Source: Verrucomicrobiota bacterium (GTDB lineage Bacteria > Verrucomicrobiota > Verrucomicrobiia > Verrucomicrobiales > Verrucomicrobiaceae). Taken from it: a stretch of DNA of 6,901 bases. Of the stretch, positions 1-4,971 are shown piece after piece. Below the pieces are notes generated by a model. It was not told the origin of the DNA and did no database searches. It saw only the letters and a list, made by a program, of their open reading frames with translations. The position numbers were made by a program, and so were the translations under genes. The stretch is taken from NCBI GenBank assembly GCA_009885275.1, contig VFKY01000043.1:1-6901 (forward strand). The letters are read 5' to 3'. Within the stretch, counting starts at the first letter, position 1, and every line of letters starts with the position of its first letter.

Positions 1-615
1 ACAACCACAAACTCCCATGTCTTCTCCTTTGATGGGCCACGGCTCGGAAAAAGTGACCCCATTGTCAGAGGAATGTTTTACAAAGATGCGACGCTCGGGC
101 TCGCCCTCTTTGCCAACAGGAAGAGCGTGCCAGATGATCCAGACATCGCCCTGAGTGTTCGCCGTGATCGATGCGCCTCCATCCAGCGCGGTTGTGGTGC
201 CGAGCATGTCGAGCGGTGCAGATGCTTTGCCGCTGGCATCTACTCTGGCAAAGTAAAGTGCGGAGCCTTTTCCCCCAGCAGCACTGCCATTCTTCCCATG
301 CCAGAGGACATGCTTAACACTCTCACGACCGATGGCGAGAGAGGGGCCGCGCACGGTGCCCATTCCCACGGCCTGAGTGGCTGGAGAGCTGATCGTCATC
401 GGCGCACTGAGAGTTCCTGTTGGACTGAGTGAGGCGAGTTTGACTTCACAGGCTTGCGGGTTGCCTTGGAGAAAGACAATTTGAGTCGTGCCATCGCTCG
501 CGGTCTCGGTGCGCGGTTGGAGCGCCCCATTGGGAAGACGAATTTGAATAACGTCACTGGCGGCGCTGAGGCCAAGTGTCAGCGCAAGAAGGGAGAGAAC
601 GAGAGTAGGTTTCAT
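1..615 (-). CDS. Secreted BNR/sialidase-like beta-propeller protein, N-terminal part (runs off left edge)
   Basis: The minus-strand frame is open from an ATG at 613-615 to the window edge (205 codons, no stop), so the C-terminus is missing. Residues 1-19 form a Sec signal peptide (MKPTL, then a Leu/Ala-rich core ending near SAA). The rest reads like a sialidase/BNR propeller: a GPSLAIG-type strand near 92-98, a degenerate blade around LYFARVDASG, a GDVWIIWHA strand, and a clear Asp box at residues 182-189 (SSDNGVTF, matching S-x-D-x-G-x-T-W/F). The protein is probably exported. Whether it is a glycosidase cannot be judged, because the catalytic Arg triad, Tyr/Glu pair and Asp would lie partly outside the window. 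The last visible residues, VCGC, are a Cys pair at 203 and 205 that ordinary sialidases lack and that may bind metal or be lipidated or oxidised. There is no Shine-Dalgarno site. The start lies 16 nt past the terminator hairpin of the Cys-rich peptide gene. The sialidase-like fold is fairly sure; the substrate is unknown. Confidence 0.75.
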   Translation of the reverse strand, partial: MKPTLVLSLLALTLGLSAASDVIQIRLPNGALQPRTETASDGTTQIVFLQGNPQACEVKLASLSPTGTLSAPMTISSPATQAVGMGTVRGPSLAIGRESVKHVLWHGKNGSAAGGKGSALYFARVDASGKASAPLDMLGTTTALDGGASITANTQGDVWIIWHALPVGKEGEPERRIFVKHSSDNGVTFSEPWPIKGEDMGVCGC

Positions 616-619
616 CAGA

Positions 620-664
620 GGTAAAAAGATAAGTCGCCGCCATCACGTAGGATGGTGGCGACTT
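620..664 (-). terminator. Intrinsic terminator of the Cys-rich peptide gene
   Basis: On the minus strand a 14-bp stem with one A-C mismatch (arms 651-664 and 631-644, loop 645-650) is followed by a T-rich tract, TTATCTTTTTACC. The stem starts 13 nt after the TAG of the Cys-rich peptide. This is a textbook rho-independent terminator. It lies directly in front of the next gene on the same strand, whose ATG is at 615, so that gene needs read-through or its own promoter. Confidence 0.8.
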
Positions 665-677
665 CAGAGATGATTGG

Positions 678-842
678 CTATTCTTTTTCTTTGCAGCAGT
701 CTTTGCCGCAGATTTTGCCTTTGTCCTTGCAGCAGGCGGCGCAGTTGTCTTTGCAGCATTTTTTACAGGCTTCACCTGCATAAGCAGCAAGAGGAAGGGC
801 GATAAGAGCGAGAGCGGCGATGGTAAGCTTAAGTGTTTTCAT
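678..842 (-). CDS. Secreted Cys-rich metallothionein-like mini-protein (54 aa)
   Basis: A signal peptide at residues 1-22 (MKTLKLTI, hydrophobic core, then AYA before Gly23) precedes a 32-residue mature chain with 9 Cys and 9 Lys and no aromatic residue, Met or His. The Cys fall in three similar units, CKKCCKDN, CAACCKDK and CGKDCCKEK, i.e. C-x2/3-CC-K-[DE]-x. This suggests repeat expansion and a thiolate metal-binding or oxidised, disulfide-rich peptide. The odd Cys number argues against every Cys being in an intramolecular disulfide. The ATG at 840-842 was chosen because the frame's longer form uses a TTG start and would add a basic stretch in front of a complete signal peptide. No Shine-Dalgarno site is visible. 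An intrinsic terminator follows. It belongs to no family I can name; metal binding is inferred from composition. That it is a real gene is well supported by signal peptide plus terminator. Confidence 0.8.
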   Translation of the reverse strand: MKTLKLTIAALALIALPLAAYAGEACKKCCKDNCAACCKDKGKICGKDCCKEKE

Positions 843-921
843 AATGGATTTAATTTTGAGTTTATGTTTTCGTAGTGCCGCCAAGTGACGGCAAATTATT
901 GAATGATCTTCGTGCGAACAT

Positions 922-952
922 GATGCCGCGATGATCAGTGATGCAGGGCATC
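922..952. repeat. Nested palindromes in the gap upstream of the Cys-rich peptide gene
   Basis: The 228-bp gap 843-1069 contains no convincing gene. It does contain an outer inverted repeat GATGCC/GGCATC (922-927 and 947-952), within which sits GATGC-agg-GCATC (940-952). A separate 13-bp palindrome, CAGCAT-G-ATGCTG, is at 1018-1030. These could be operators or leader hairpins of the Cys-rich peptide gene. The arms are short and chance occurrence is possible. Confidence 0.25.
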
Positions 953-1069
953 CGTATCAGCCTGAATGGGCGAGAAAATGCGGTGGCTTTATTTGGCCAG
1001 CGGATTCCATCAAGCCACAGCATGATGCTGCAACAATTCGGCTGAATCAAGACGCCTTGCTAGCGTTGC

Positions 1070-1456
1070 TCAAAGGAGCAGGGCGCAATGACGCTGATAT
1101 AGGTGCGCGGAACTTCGCCACGATTGGCGTTCGTTTGAAAGAAGAGTTCTCAGATCAGTGCTTTGATCCGGCGGATGGAGTATTACGTTCTCCCAGGCGA
1201 TTTGAGGTGCCGGTGACCAATTCAAGGCTGGCGGTATCATCTTGTCGTTAACGATGATTCGCTTGGTCTGACTTAGTGCACACGGACATTTTTCTTTGCT
1301 GCCGGACTGCTCATTATCAGTGCCTTCTTTATGACAGCAGGCAGGTTTTACGGAAGCAGTTTCATGTGGCACACAACACCAGCAGTTGGGACTGCTGACG
1401 ATGAAGGCGATCACAAAAGCTATTAAACGACTGGTCACGGAAGGAATAAGTAACAA
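1070..1456 (-). CDS. Secreted or membrane-anchored Cys/His-containing protein, possible metal handling (128 aa)
   Basis: Residues 8-22 form a hydrophobic signal peptide or anchor. Right after it come Cys/His clusters: CWCC at 25-28, His31, CCH at 40-42 and CPC at 57-59. Next is a Pro/Trp-containing stretch without obvious domains, and a C-terminal tail with HC at 123-124. Small exported proteins with such CxCC, CCH and CPC clusters are typical of heavy-metal (copper-type) loci, but I cannot assign a named family. The start is uncertain: the frame opens with TTG at 1454-1456, and GTG at 1436-1438 gives a tidier signal peptide beginning MTSRLIAF. Neither has a Shine-Dalgarno site. A competing plus-strand frame (931-1251) overlaps it and looks less protein-like. 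It lies upstream of, and on the same strand as, the Cys-rich peptide and BNR genes. A TGTGA-N6-TCACA palindrome lies about 55 bp upstream of its start. Confidence 0.6.
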   Translation of the reverse strand: MLLIPSVTSRLIAFVIAFIVSSPNCWCCVPHETASVKPACCHKEGTDNEQSGSKEKCPCALSQTKRIIVNDKMIPPALNWSPAPQIAWENVILHPPDQSTDLRTLLSNERQSWRSSAHLYQRHCALLL

Positions 1457-1508
1457 AAATCGGACGATTGTTCAATCAGGATTCACGTATGGGCGAAATA
1501 CATTCAAA

Positions 1509-1526
1509 ATGTGACTAACGTCACAT
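1509..1526. promoter_or_regulatory. CRP/FNR-family-like operator, or short terminator hairpin
   Basis: ATGTGAC-TAAC-GTCACAT is a perfect 18-bp inverted repeat. Its core (1510-1525) matches TGTGA-N6-TCACA, the consensus of E. coli CRP, and it is preceded by AAA as in the best CRP sites. It lies about 55 bp upstream of the start of the 1070-1456 gene, a normal distance for an activator or repressor site. It also lies 5 bp after the stop of the 164-aa gene and on that strand is followed by TTTG, so it could instead be a weak terminator with a 7-bp stem. Both roles are compatible. The presence of a CRP-like regulator in this organism is not shown. Confidence 0.45.
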
Positions 1527-1530
1527 CGAA

Positions 1531-2025
1531 TCAAGAGCGTACTTCAATACCCCAGACGATTATGAAATAGGGCAGTGAAGCGTGAGGACGAGTCCATGTT
1601 TGGACAATAACTTCTGGGCCAACGCGAAGGTTGGACGATGATCTTGGTACGATGGGCGCCTTGTCCAGTAAGGTTACCCCCAACTTATTGGTGCGTCGGA
1701 CTTCCCGATCAATAATTTTTAAAACTCGTGTGGGTTCGGACTTGTATGCCGAAGTAAGGATTAGGGTTCTCCCTGGAACAAATTCTCTTTTGACATAGTC
1801 ACGTATGGCATCAAGATTTTCAGACTCGGTGAGTTTATCCAGATTAAAATAAAACTCATCGTTCGGTGGTATTCGCAAAGCCGACAGGTTGGACGTGGGT
1901 AGTTCCATCATTTCCGCCGCAGTTTTACGAGGCTTAGGGAGGAAGCGTTGCACGATGCTGAAGCCCACTGCCAAGAGTAGGAGAGCTCCAAAAAGAAAGG
2001 CTAGGAAACTGGAGAGTTTTGTCAT
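1531..2025 (-). CDS. Membrane-anchored protein of unknown function (164 aa)
   Basis: It has one N-terminal transmembrane segment (about residues 5-27, rich in Leu, Ala and Phe), a short basic Pro-rich linker (PKPRK) and a soluble alpha/beta-looking domain of about 125 residues. That domain includes a charged helix around LDAIRDYVKREF and a hydrophobic strand PYFIIVWGIEV close to the C-terminus. It contains no cysteine. I do not recognise the family. By topology the domain probably lies in the periplasm, with a short cytoplasmic N-terminus. The ATG at 2023-2025 overlaps the TAA of the preceding 61-residue frame (TAATG), indicating translational coupling, and no Shine-Dalgarno site is present. 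It is the last gene of the minus-strand group that starts with the ATP-grasp-like gene; the palindrome at 1509-1526 follows its stop. Confidence 0.75.
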   Translation of the reverse strand: MTKLSSFLAFLFGALLLLAVGFSIVQRFLPKPRKTAAEMMELPTSNLSALRIPPNDEFYFNLDKLTESENLDAIRDYVKREFVPGRTLILTSAYKSEPTRVLKIIDREVRRTNKLGVTLLDKAPIVPRSSSNLRVGPEVIVQTWTRPHASLPYFIIVWGIEVRS

Positions 2026-2210
2026 TAAGCGATCTTAGAATAAGTGAATGATAGCACAAAATGCGGCGCCCCATATTTATTACCCTGAATGACGATCGAG
2101 AGATAGAAGTCCATCAGTCTGCGTAATGCAGTCAACTGCTGATCGGAGTGCCAGATACGCGAAATCTGCCAATCTGGTTCGGAGGGAGAGGCAGCGAAGC
2201 CGATGACCAC
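2025..2210 (-). CDS. Small protein of unknown function (61 aa)
   Basis: This is a GTG-started frame beginning 23 bp after the stop of the ATP-grasp-like gene. It ends with a TAA that shares one base with the ATG of the next gene (TAATG). It reads as a plausible globular fragment: an amphipathic stretch SDQQLTALRRLMDFYLSIVI, then a beta-like tail PHFVLSFTY. It has no signal peptide, membrane segment or Cys. Stop codons three codons upstream of the GTG rule out a longer version in this frame. It could be a genuine coupled small gene or the remnant of a longer gene whose 5' part was lost. The tight packing on both sides is the main evidence for coding, since no homologue is recognised. Confidence 0.5.
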   Translation of the reverse strand: MVIGFAASPSEPDWQISRIWHSDQQLTALRRLMDFYLSIVIQGNKYGAPHFVLSFTYSKIA

Positions 2211-2233
2211 TGGAAATTGTCACTACGCACCCA

Positions 2234-3574
2234 TCAGTAAGCTCCCACCACACACGGCAGCATCATCGCGTCCCTCATGCCATGGAGTAATTTCTTATCA
2301 CTGGGCACGACCGTGGCGAGTACTCCGCCGAGATGTGTTTCGTCACCGTGGACAAAATAGTAAGGACACAATCGCACGCGTGACGCCATGGAAGCAATCG
2401 TTTGTTTTGCTTCATTAAACATCGGATGATGAACGACACGCGCACGGTGAAATCGTTGCAGAAGATACGGATTGGTGGGGAAGCTTTGCAGCGCTTCATC
2501 GATGACTTTGCTCCATTCTGTTTGCGAGAGATCATGGCCGATCTCGACGCCGCGTGATCCCCAGCTCTTTTCGGACCAGCCACTGATCTTGAGCACCAAC
2601 TCTCGTTCTTTGTTGCCGAAGCCCTTCATCTCCTGCCATGAGTGAATGCCGAGCTGTGGCCATTCGGCATGAAGCGGTAGCAGCACCGGATCGAGCACCC
2701 AACTGTAAGGGATGCATTCGCGGAGCAGTTGAAGATGTTCAGGCGACAAGGCGTTCTCCCACCACTCACGCAGGGCTGGCGACCAGAAGAGCGCAAGCCA
2801 TAGTTTTTCTTCCAGATAGGGCTTCAGTGGCGGAGAGAAAGACACTTCATGGCGCTGCGCCATCGCTAATAACTCATCACCGTGTTCAACATTGGCCATG
2901 TCCCAGAGCTCAAAGAAACGATAGACATTGGTTCCCGTGAGGTCAGACGGATTGATGTTCCATGGATTCAACAAGCGACGAGTGCCGCCTTCAAGGGCGT
3001 TCAGTTTCCCCACGAGCCATTCCATTTCTGGTGAGTAATCAAGGGATTCGCGGGAGATGAGAATGTCATGATTCGGAAACGATTTTGAAAAACCACGCAC
3101 CATGCCTGAATCGCCGCCGATAATGTCATCACCCATGGCGGCATATGTTTCCCCCAGCCATCCCGTGAGCCCCATGCCGCCGGGGAGAGAGTCGAGCTCG
3201 GTTATGCTTAACCCTGTCTCAGTCAAAATCAGATCGGGACGAATGACTCGAGGCAAAGTTTTGCTCCATATTTCGTTGCGTCCCAATGTTATCATGGATG
3301 CGGGTTTTCCCTTATCCAATAGTTGACTGACCCAAGCGTGCTCCCCTCCTTCGATGCTTTCAAGATAGAGGCGATTACAGGTGCGTTGAAATGAAAGTGT
3401 GGCGGAACCGAGGGCTTCGATCTTGCTTAAAAGACTATTATTAATAGGGAAAGGCTCTGGTGAGAGCTTCCAACTTTTATTTAGGAACATGCCGTCTTGA
3501 GGCATGGCAGAGCGCACGGCCATCACACGTTGAAGGGAGTCATTACTAATTAAAGAATGGGTTGGAGCGTTCAT
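2234..3574 (-). CDS. Permuted ATP-grasp-like protein of unknown substrate (446 aa)
   Basis: The protein is soluble, with no signal peptide or membrane segment. Three blocks match the pattern of circularly permuted ATP-grasp proteins. RPDLILTETG...ITELDSLPGG at 112-133 is the acidic, Gly-rich 'RPD...E-[IL]-[ND]-S-x-PGG' element. LVLKISGWSEKSWGSRGVEIG (326-346 region) is the Lys-bearing strand and glycine loop, followed by a strand ending LLQRF (371-375) where the family has its Q-E/R-x hinge. RLCPYYFV (401-408) leads to a GG turn before the C-terminus. Such proteins usually join a carboxylate to an amine using ATP, but the substrate cannot be read here, and the usual catalytic Glu/Asn pair is not clear enough to claim activity. 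The ATG at 3572-3574 is preferred over an in-frame GTG at 3632-3634, although neither has a Shine-Dalgarno site. It heads a likely operon with the two unknowns downstream. Confidence 0.7.
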   Translation of the reverse strand: MNAPTHSLISNDSLQRVMAVRSAMPQDGMFLNKSWKLSPEPFPINNSLLSKIEALGSATLSFQRTCNRLYLESIEGGEHAWVSQLLDKGKPASMITLGRNEIWSKTLPRVIRPDLILTETGLSITELDSLPGGMGLTGWLGETYAAMGDDIIGGDSGMVRGFSKSFPNHDILISRESLDYSPEMEWLVGKLNALEGGTRRLLNPWNINPSDLTGTNVYRFFELWDMANVEHGDELLAMAQRHEVSFSPPLKPYLEEKLWLALFWSPALREWWENALSPEHLQLLRECIPYSWVLDPVLLPLHAEWPQLGIHSWQEMKGFGNKERELVLKISGWSEKSWGSRGVEIGHDLSQTEWSKVIDEALQSFPTNPYLLQRFHRARVVHHPMFNEAKQTIASMASRVRLCPYYFVHGDETHLGGVLATVVPSDKKLLHGMRDAMMLPCVVGAY

Positions 3575-3585
3575 GTGTGTGGATG

Positions 3586-3591
3586 ATAATA
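3586..3591 (-). promoter_or_regulatory. Possible -10 element of the ATP-grasp-like gene
   Basis: TATTAT on the minus strand lies 11 nt upstream of the ATG at 3574, in a locally AT-rich patch. No good -35 box stands 16-18 bp away. If used, the transcript would have a leader of only about 5 nt, which would agree with the missing Shine-Dalgarno site. This is weak evidence from one hexamer. Confidence 0.25.
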
Positions 3592-3634
3592 CAAAATATG
3601 AAACGAGTGCGAGATGATCTAGTGATGCTTCCAC

Positions 3635-3663
3635 TTGACTGAAAACGTTGCATCAAGTTGAAT
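3635..3663 (+). promoter_or_regulatory. Sigma-70-type promoter for the LppM-like gene
   Basis: TTGACT (3635-3640, five of six consensus bases), a 17-bp spacer and TTGAAT (3658-3663, four of six) lie in the divergent region between the ATP-grasp-like and lipoprotein genes. The predicted transcript would start near 3670, giving a leader of about 29 nt before the ATG at 3699. No operator is recognised. Confidence 0.45.
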
Positions 3664-3698
3664 TACCATTCTTTATCTTGCTTTTCGCCTCTCTAAAT

Positions 3699-4553
3699 AT
3701 GTTTGCCAGATTATTTTCATTCGCATTACTTCTTCTCGTGGCATGCTCCCTGAGTTCATGCATCGATTATGAAGAGGACATGACGATTCATGAGGACTTG
3801 TCTGGCGAGGTTACCGTGAAACTTACGTTGCCTGATATTCTAATTGATCGCTATGCCTCAATGCATGAGGATTTTAAAGAGGTTAATATTCGCAAACGCT
3901 TCAAAGGTCTCGATGGTGTCAGACTTGAGGGCTACGCCATCAAAGAAGGACGCAAACCGGAGGTCGAGTTATACATAAAATTCAACTCGCTTGAGCAACT
4001 ATCGATAGCTGCGGCTGCTCATCCCCCAGCTTCCATCCTAGTTGGGAAATTTGATGTCACCAAGGACATGGGTAAAGTTATTGTGAAACGCAAATTGGGT
4101 GAAGGGGATTTACCTTTGAAAATTCAGGACAGTAACCACGTCATTTACAAGTGTCATTTTGATGGATCCATCGCAGGAACGGATTCAGGGTTTTTTAACT
4201 TCCATGGTAAAGATGTACGGTATCGTTATCAGCTTCAGGATTTATTGGCACAAAAACCCATTCAAACCAATTCCTTGCGTCAGCCTATTCCTTGGCCGTG
4301 GATTGCTTTGAGTGCGGCAATTATTATCGGAACCGTCTTGGCAGGGTGGAAGATGTTTGGTAAAAAAATGGTGAGAGTTAAAGGAGCGTCTGGCGTTCGC
4401 CGCACCAAGCAACCCATTATTCCTAAACTGGAAGTGAACCATCAAGTGAAGGTGCAGACATCGGAGCAACATCTGCCCAAACCGCATATTCCAGCTCCCC
4501 ATATTCCCATTCAGACGCCTAATAAGTTGCAGCGCCCTCGGCCACCTAAATAG
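3699..4553 (+). CDS. LppM-like lipoprotein with C-terminal transmembrane span (284 aa)
   Basis: Residues 1-20 are a lipoprotein signal peptide ending in the lipobox LSSC, with Cys21 as the lipidation site (+2 residue Ile, so no Asp inner-membrane retention signal). The following region, IDYEEDMTIHEDLSGEVTVK and onwards to about residue 180, has the 'acidic strand, DGSG-like turn, strand' pattern of LppM/DUF3153-type domains. A hydrophobic helix follows at about 197-220 (PWPWIALSAAIIIGTVLAGW), then a strongly basic 64-residue tail with a tandem PHIPAPHIP motif. Positive charges after the helix place the tail in the cytoplasm. The protein would then be held in the inner membrane by both lipid and helix. 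The ATG at 3699 is chosen because the frame's longer version begins with TTG and puts extra residues before a complete signal peptide. No Shine-Dalgarno site is present. It precedes the acetate-transport pair by 81 bp; a functional link is not shown. The LppM-like assignment is moderately sure, the lipoprotein call firmer. Confidence 0.7.
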   Translation: MFARLFSFALLLLVACSLSSCIDYEEDMTIHEDLSGEVTVKLTLPDILIDRYASMHEDFKEVNIRKRFKGLDGVRLEGYAIKEGRKPEVELYIKFNSLEQLSIAAAAHPPASILVGKFDVTKDMGKVIVKRKLGEGDLPLKIQDSNHVIYKCHFDGSIAGTDSGFFNFHGKDVRYRYQLQDLLAQKPIQTNSLRQPIPWPWIALSAAIIIGTVLAGWKMFGKKMVRVKGASGVRRTKQPIIPKLEVNHQVKVQTSEQHLPKPHIPAPHIPIQTPNKLQRPRPPK

Positions 4554-4609
4554 GGTGATTTCCCCATTGGCGCAGCGAACAATGTCGCCAAAACACGGCT
4601 TGCTTACGT

Positions 4610-4634
4610 GGCGCATCTCTCTAGGATGCGCGCC
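4610..4634 (+). promoter_or_regulatory. Shine-Dalgarno site inside a small hairpin before the DUF485 gene
   Basis: AGGA at 4623-4626, 8 nt before the ATG at 4635, is the only good Shine-Dalgarno site in the window and fixes this start over an in-frame GTG at 4608. It lies in the loop and stem edge of a hairpin formed by GCGCAT (4611-4616) and ATGCGC (4626-4631). An alternative register pairs GGCGC (4610-4614) with GCGCC (4630-4634). Folding could modulate initiation. The stem is short, so control is speculative, while the ribosome site itself is credible. Confidence 0.5.
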
Positions 4635-4964
4635 ATGTCTTCCCCTACTCCGAGCGCATCTGAAAACCCTGATTGGGAGAAAATCGCCGCAGACCCTGAC
4701 TTCGCGGCGTTAAAAAAGGCCAAACTTCGCTTCATTATACCGGCCTCCATCTTTTTCTTTGTCTATTACATGACTCTGCCTGTGATGGTGGGGTTCTATC
4801 CTGATTTCATGAAAACGCCCGTTCTGGGGAAGGTAAATATCGCCTACCTCTTCGCGCTCTCCCAGTTCATCATGACCTGGACGGTATGCGCTCTCTATGT
4901 CCGTGTGGCAAAGCGCTGGGACATCATGAATGCCGAACTCCTTGCTAAATACGTCAGTCATTAA
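4635..4964 (+). CDS. yjcH: DUF485 small membrane protein, YjcH-type partner of the acetate symporter (109 aa)
   Basis: The layout is that of DUF485 proteins. A hydrophilic N-terminus carries a WEKIAADPDFAALKKAK segment (family pattern: short helix, then 'F..L...+..F'). Transmembrane helix 1 is at about 33-53 and helix 2 at about 68-90, with a polar C-terminus, RWDIMNAELLAKY, matching the family's 'aNxefD.ln.e.l' ending. E. coli YjcH is 104 residues, so this is full length. DUF485 genes almost always sit directly before an ActP-type symporter, as here, 7 bp upstream. The function of the small protein is not established; a role as accessory subunit or in assembly of the symporter is inferred. 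The start is supported by AGGA 8 nt upstream. The N-terminal 12 residues are Ser/Pro-rich and not conserved with E. coli. Confidence 0.88.
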   Translation: MSSPTPSASENPDWEKIAADPDFAALKKAKLRFIIPASIFFFVYYMTLPVMVGFYPDFMKTPVLGKVNIAYLFALSQFIMTWTVCALYVRVAKRWDIMNAELLAKYVSH

Positions 4965-4971
4965 TTATCCT

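Noticed and set aside
73..432. Plus-strand frame of 119 codons at the left edge
   Set aside because: It is antisense to the BNR/sialidase-like gene, which has a signal peptide and an Asp box in an uninterrupted frame.
678..780. TCTTTGCAGCA-like units as a CRISPR or tandem DNA repeat
   Set aside because: The units are short, irregular and in frame with the Cys/Lys peptide repeats, so they are explained by coding.
554..790. Lys/Ala-rich minus-strand frame resembling a histone-like tail
   Set aside because: It is another frame of the Cys-rich peptide gene: the repeated TCTTTGCAGCA units yield Lys/Ala runs when read one base off, and the frame crosses the terminator.
862..1050. Minus-strand frame of 62 codons between the two Cys-bearing genes
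   Set aside because: It needs a TTG start, has no ribosome site and no recognisable pattern, and overlaps the likely promoter region of the Cys-rich peptide gene.
931..1251. Plus-strand frame of 106 codons
   Set aside because: It overlaps the minus-strand secreted Cys/His protein and has no signal, domain or ribosome site; the minus frame has a signal peptide and ordered Cys clusters. It could still be real, but the evidence favours the other strand.
2203..3326. Several plus-strand frames and minus-strand side frames within the ATP-grasp-like gene
   Set aside because: All are shadows of the 446-codon frame, which alone shows motifs and an unbroken length.
4567..4591. TTGGCG/CGCCAA inverted repeat after the lipoprotein gene as a terminator
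   Set aside because: The stem is only 6 bp with a 13-nt loop and no T-run, too weak to call.
4242..4616. Minus-strand frame opposite the end of the lipoprotein gene
   Set aside because: It is antisense to the membrane helix and tail of the LppM-like protein, with no independent support.
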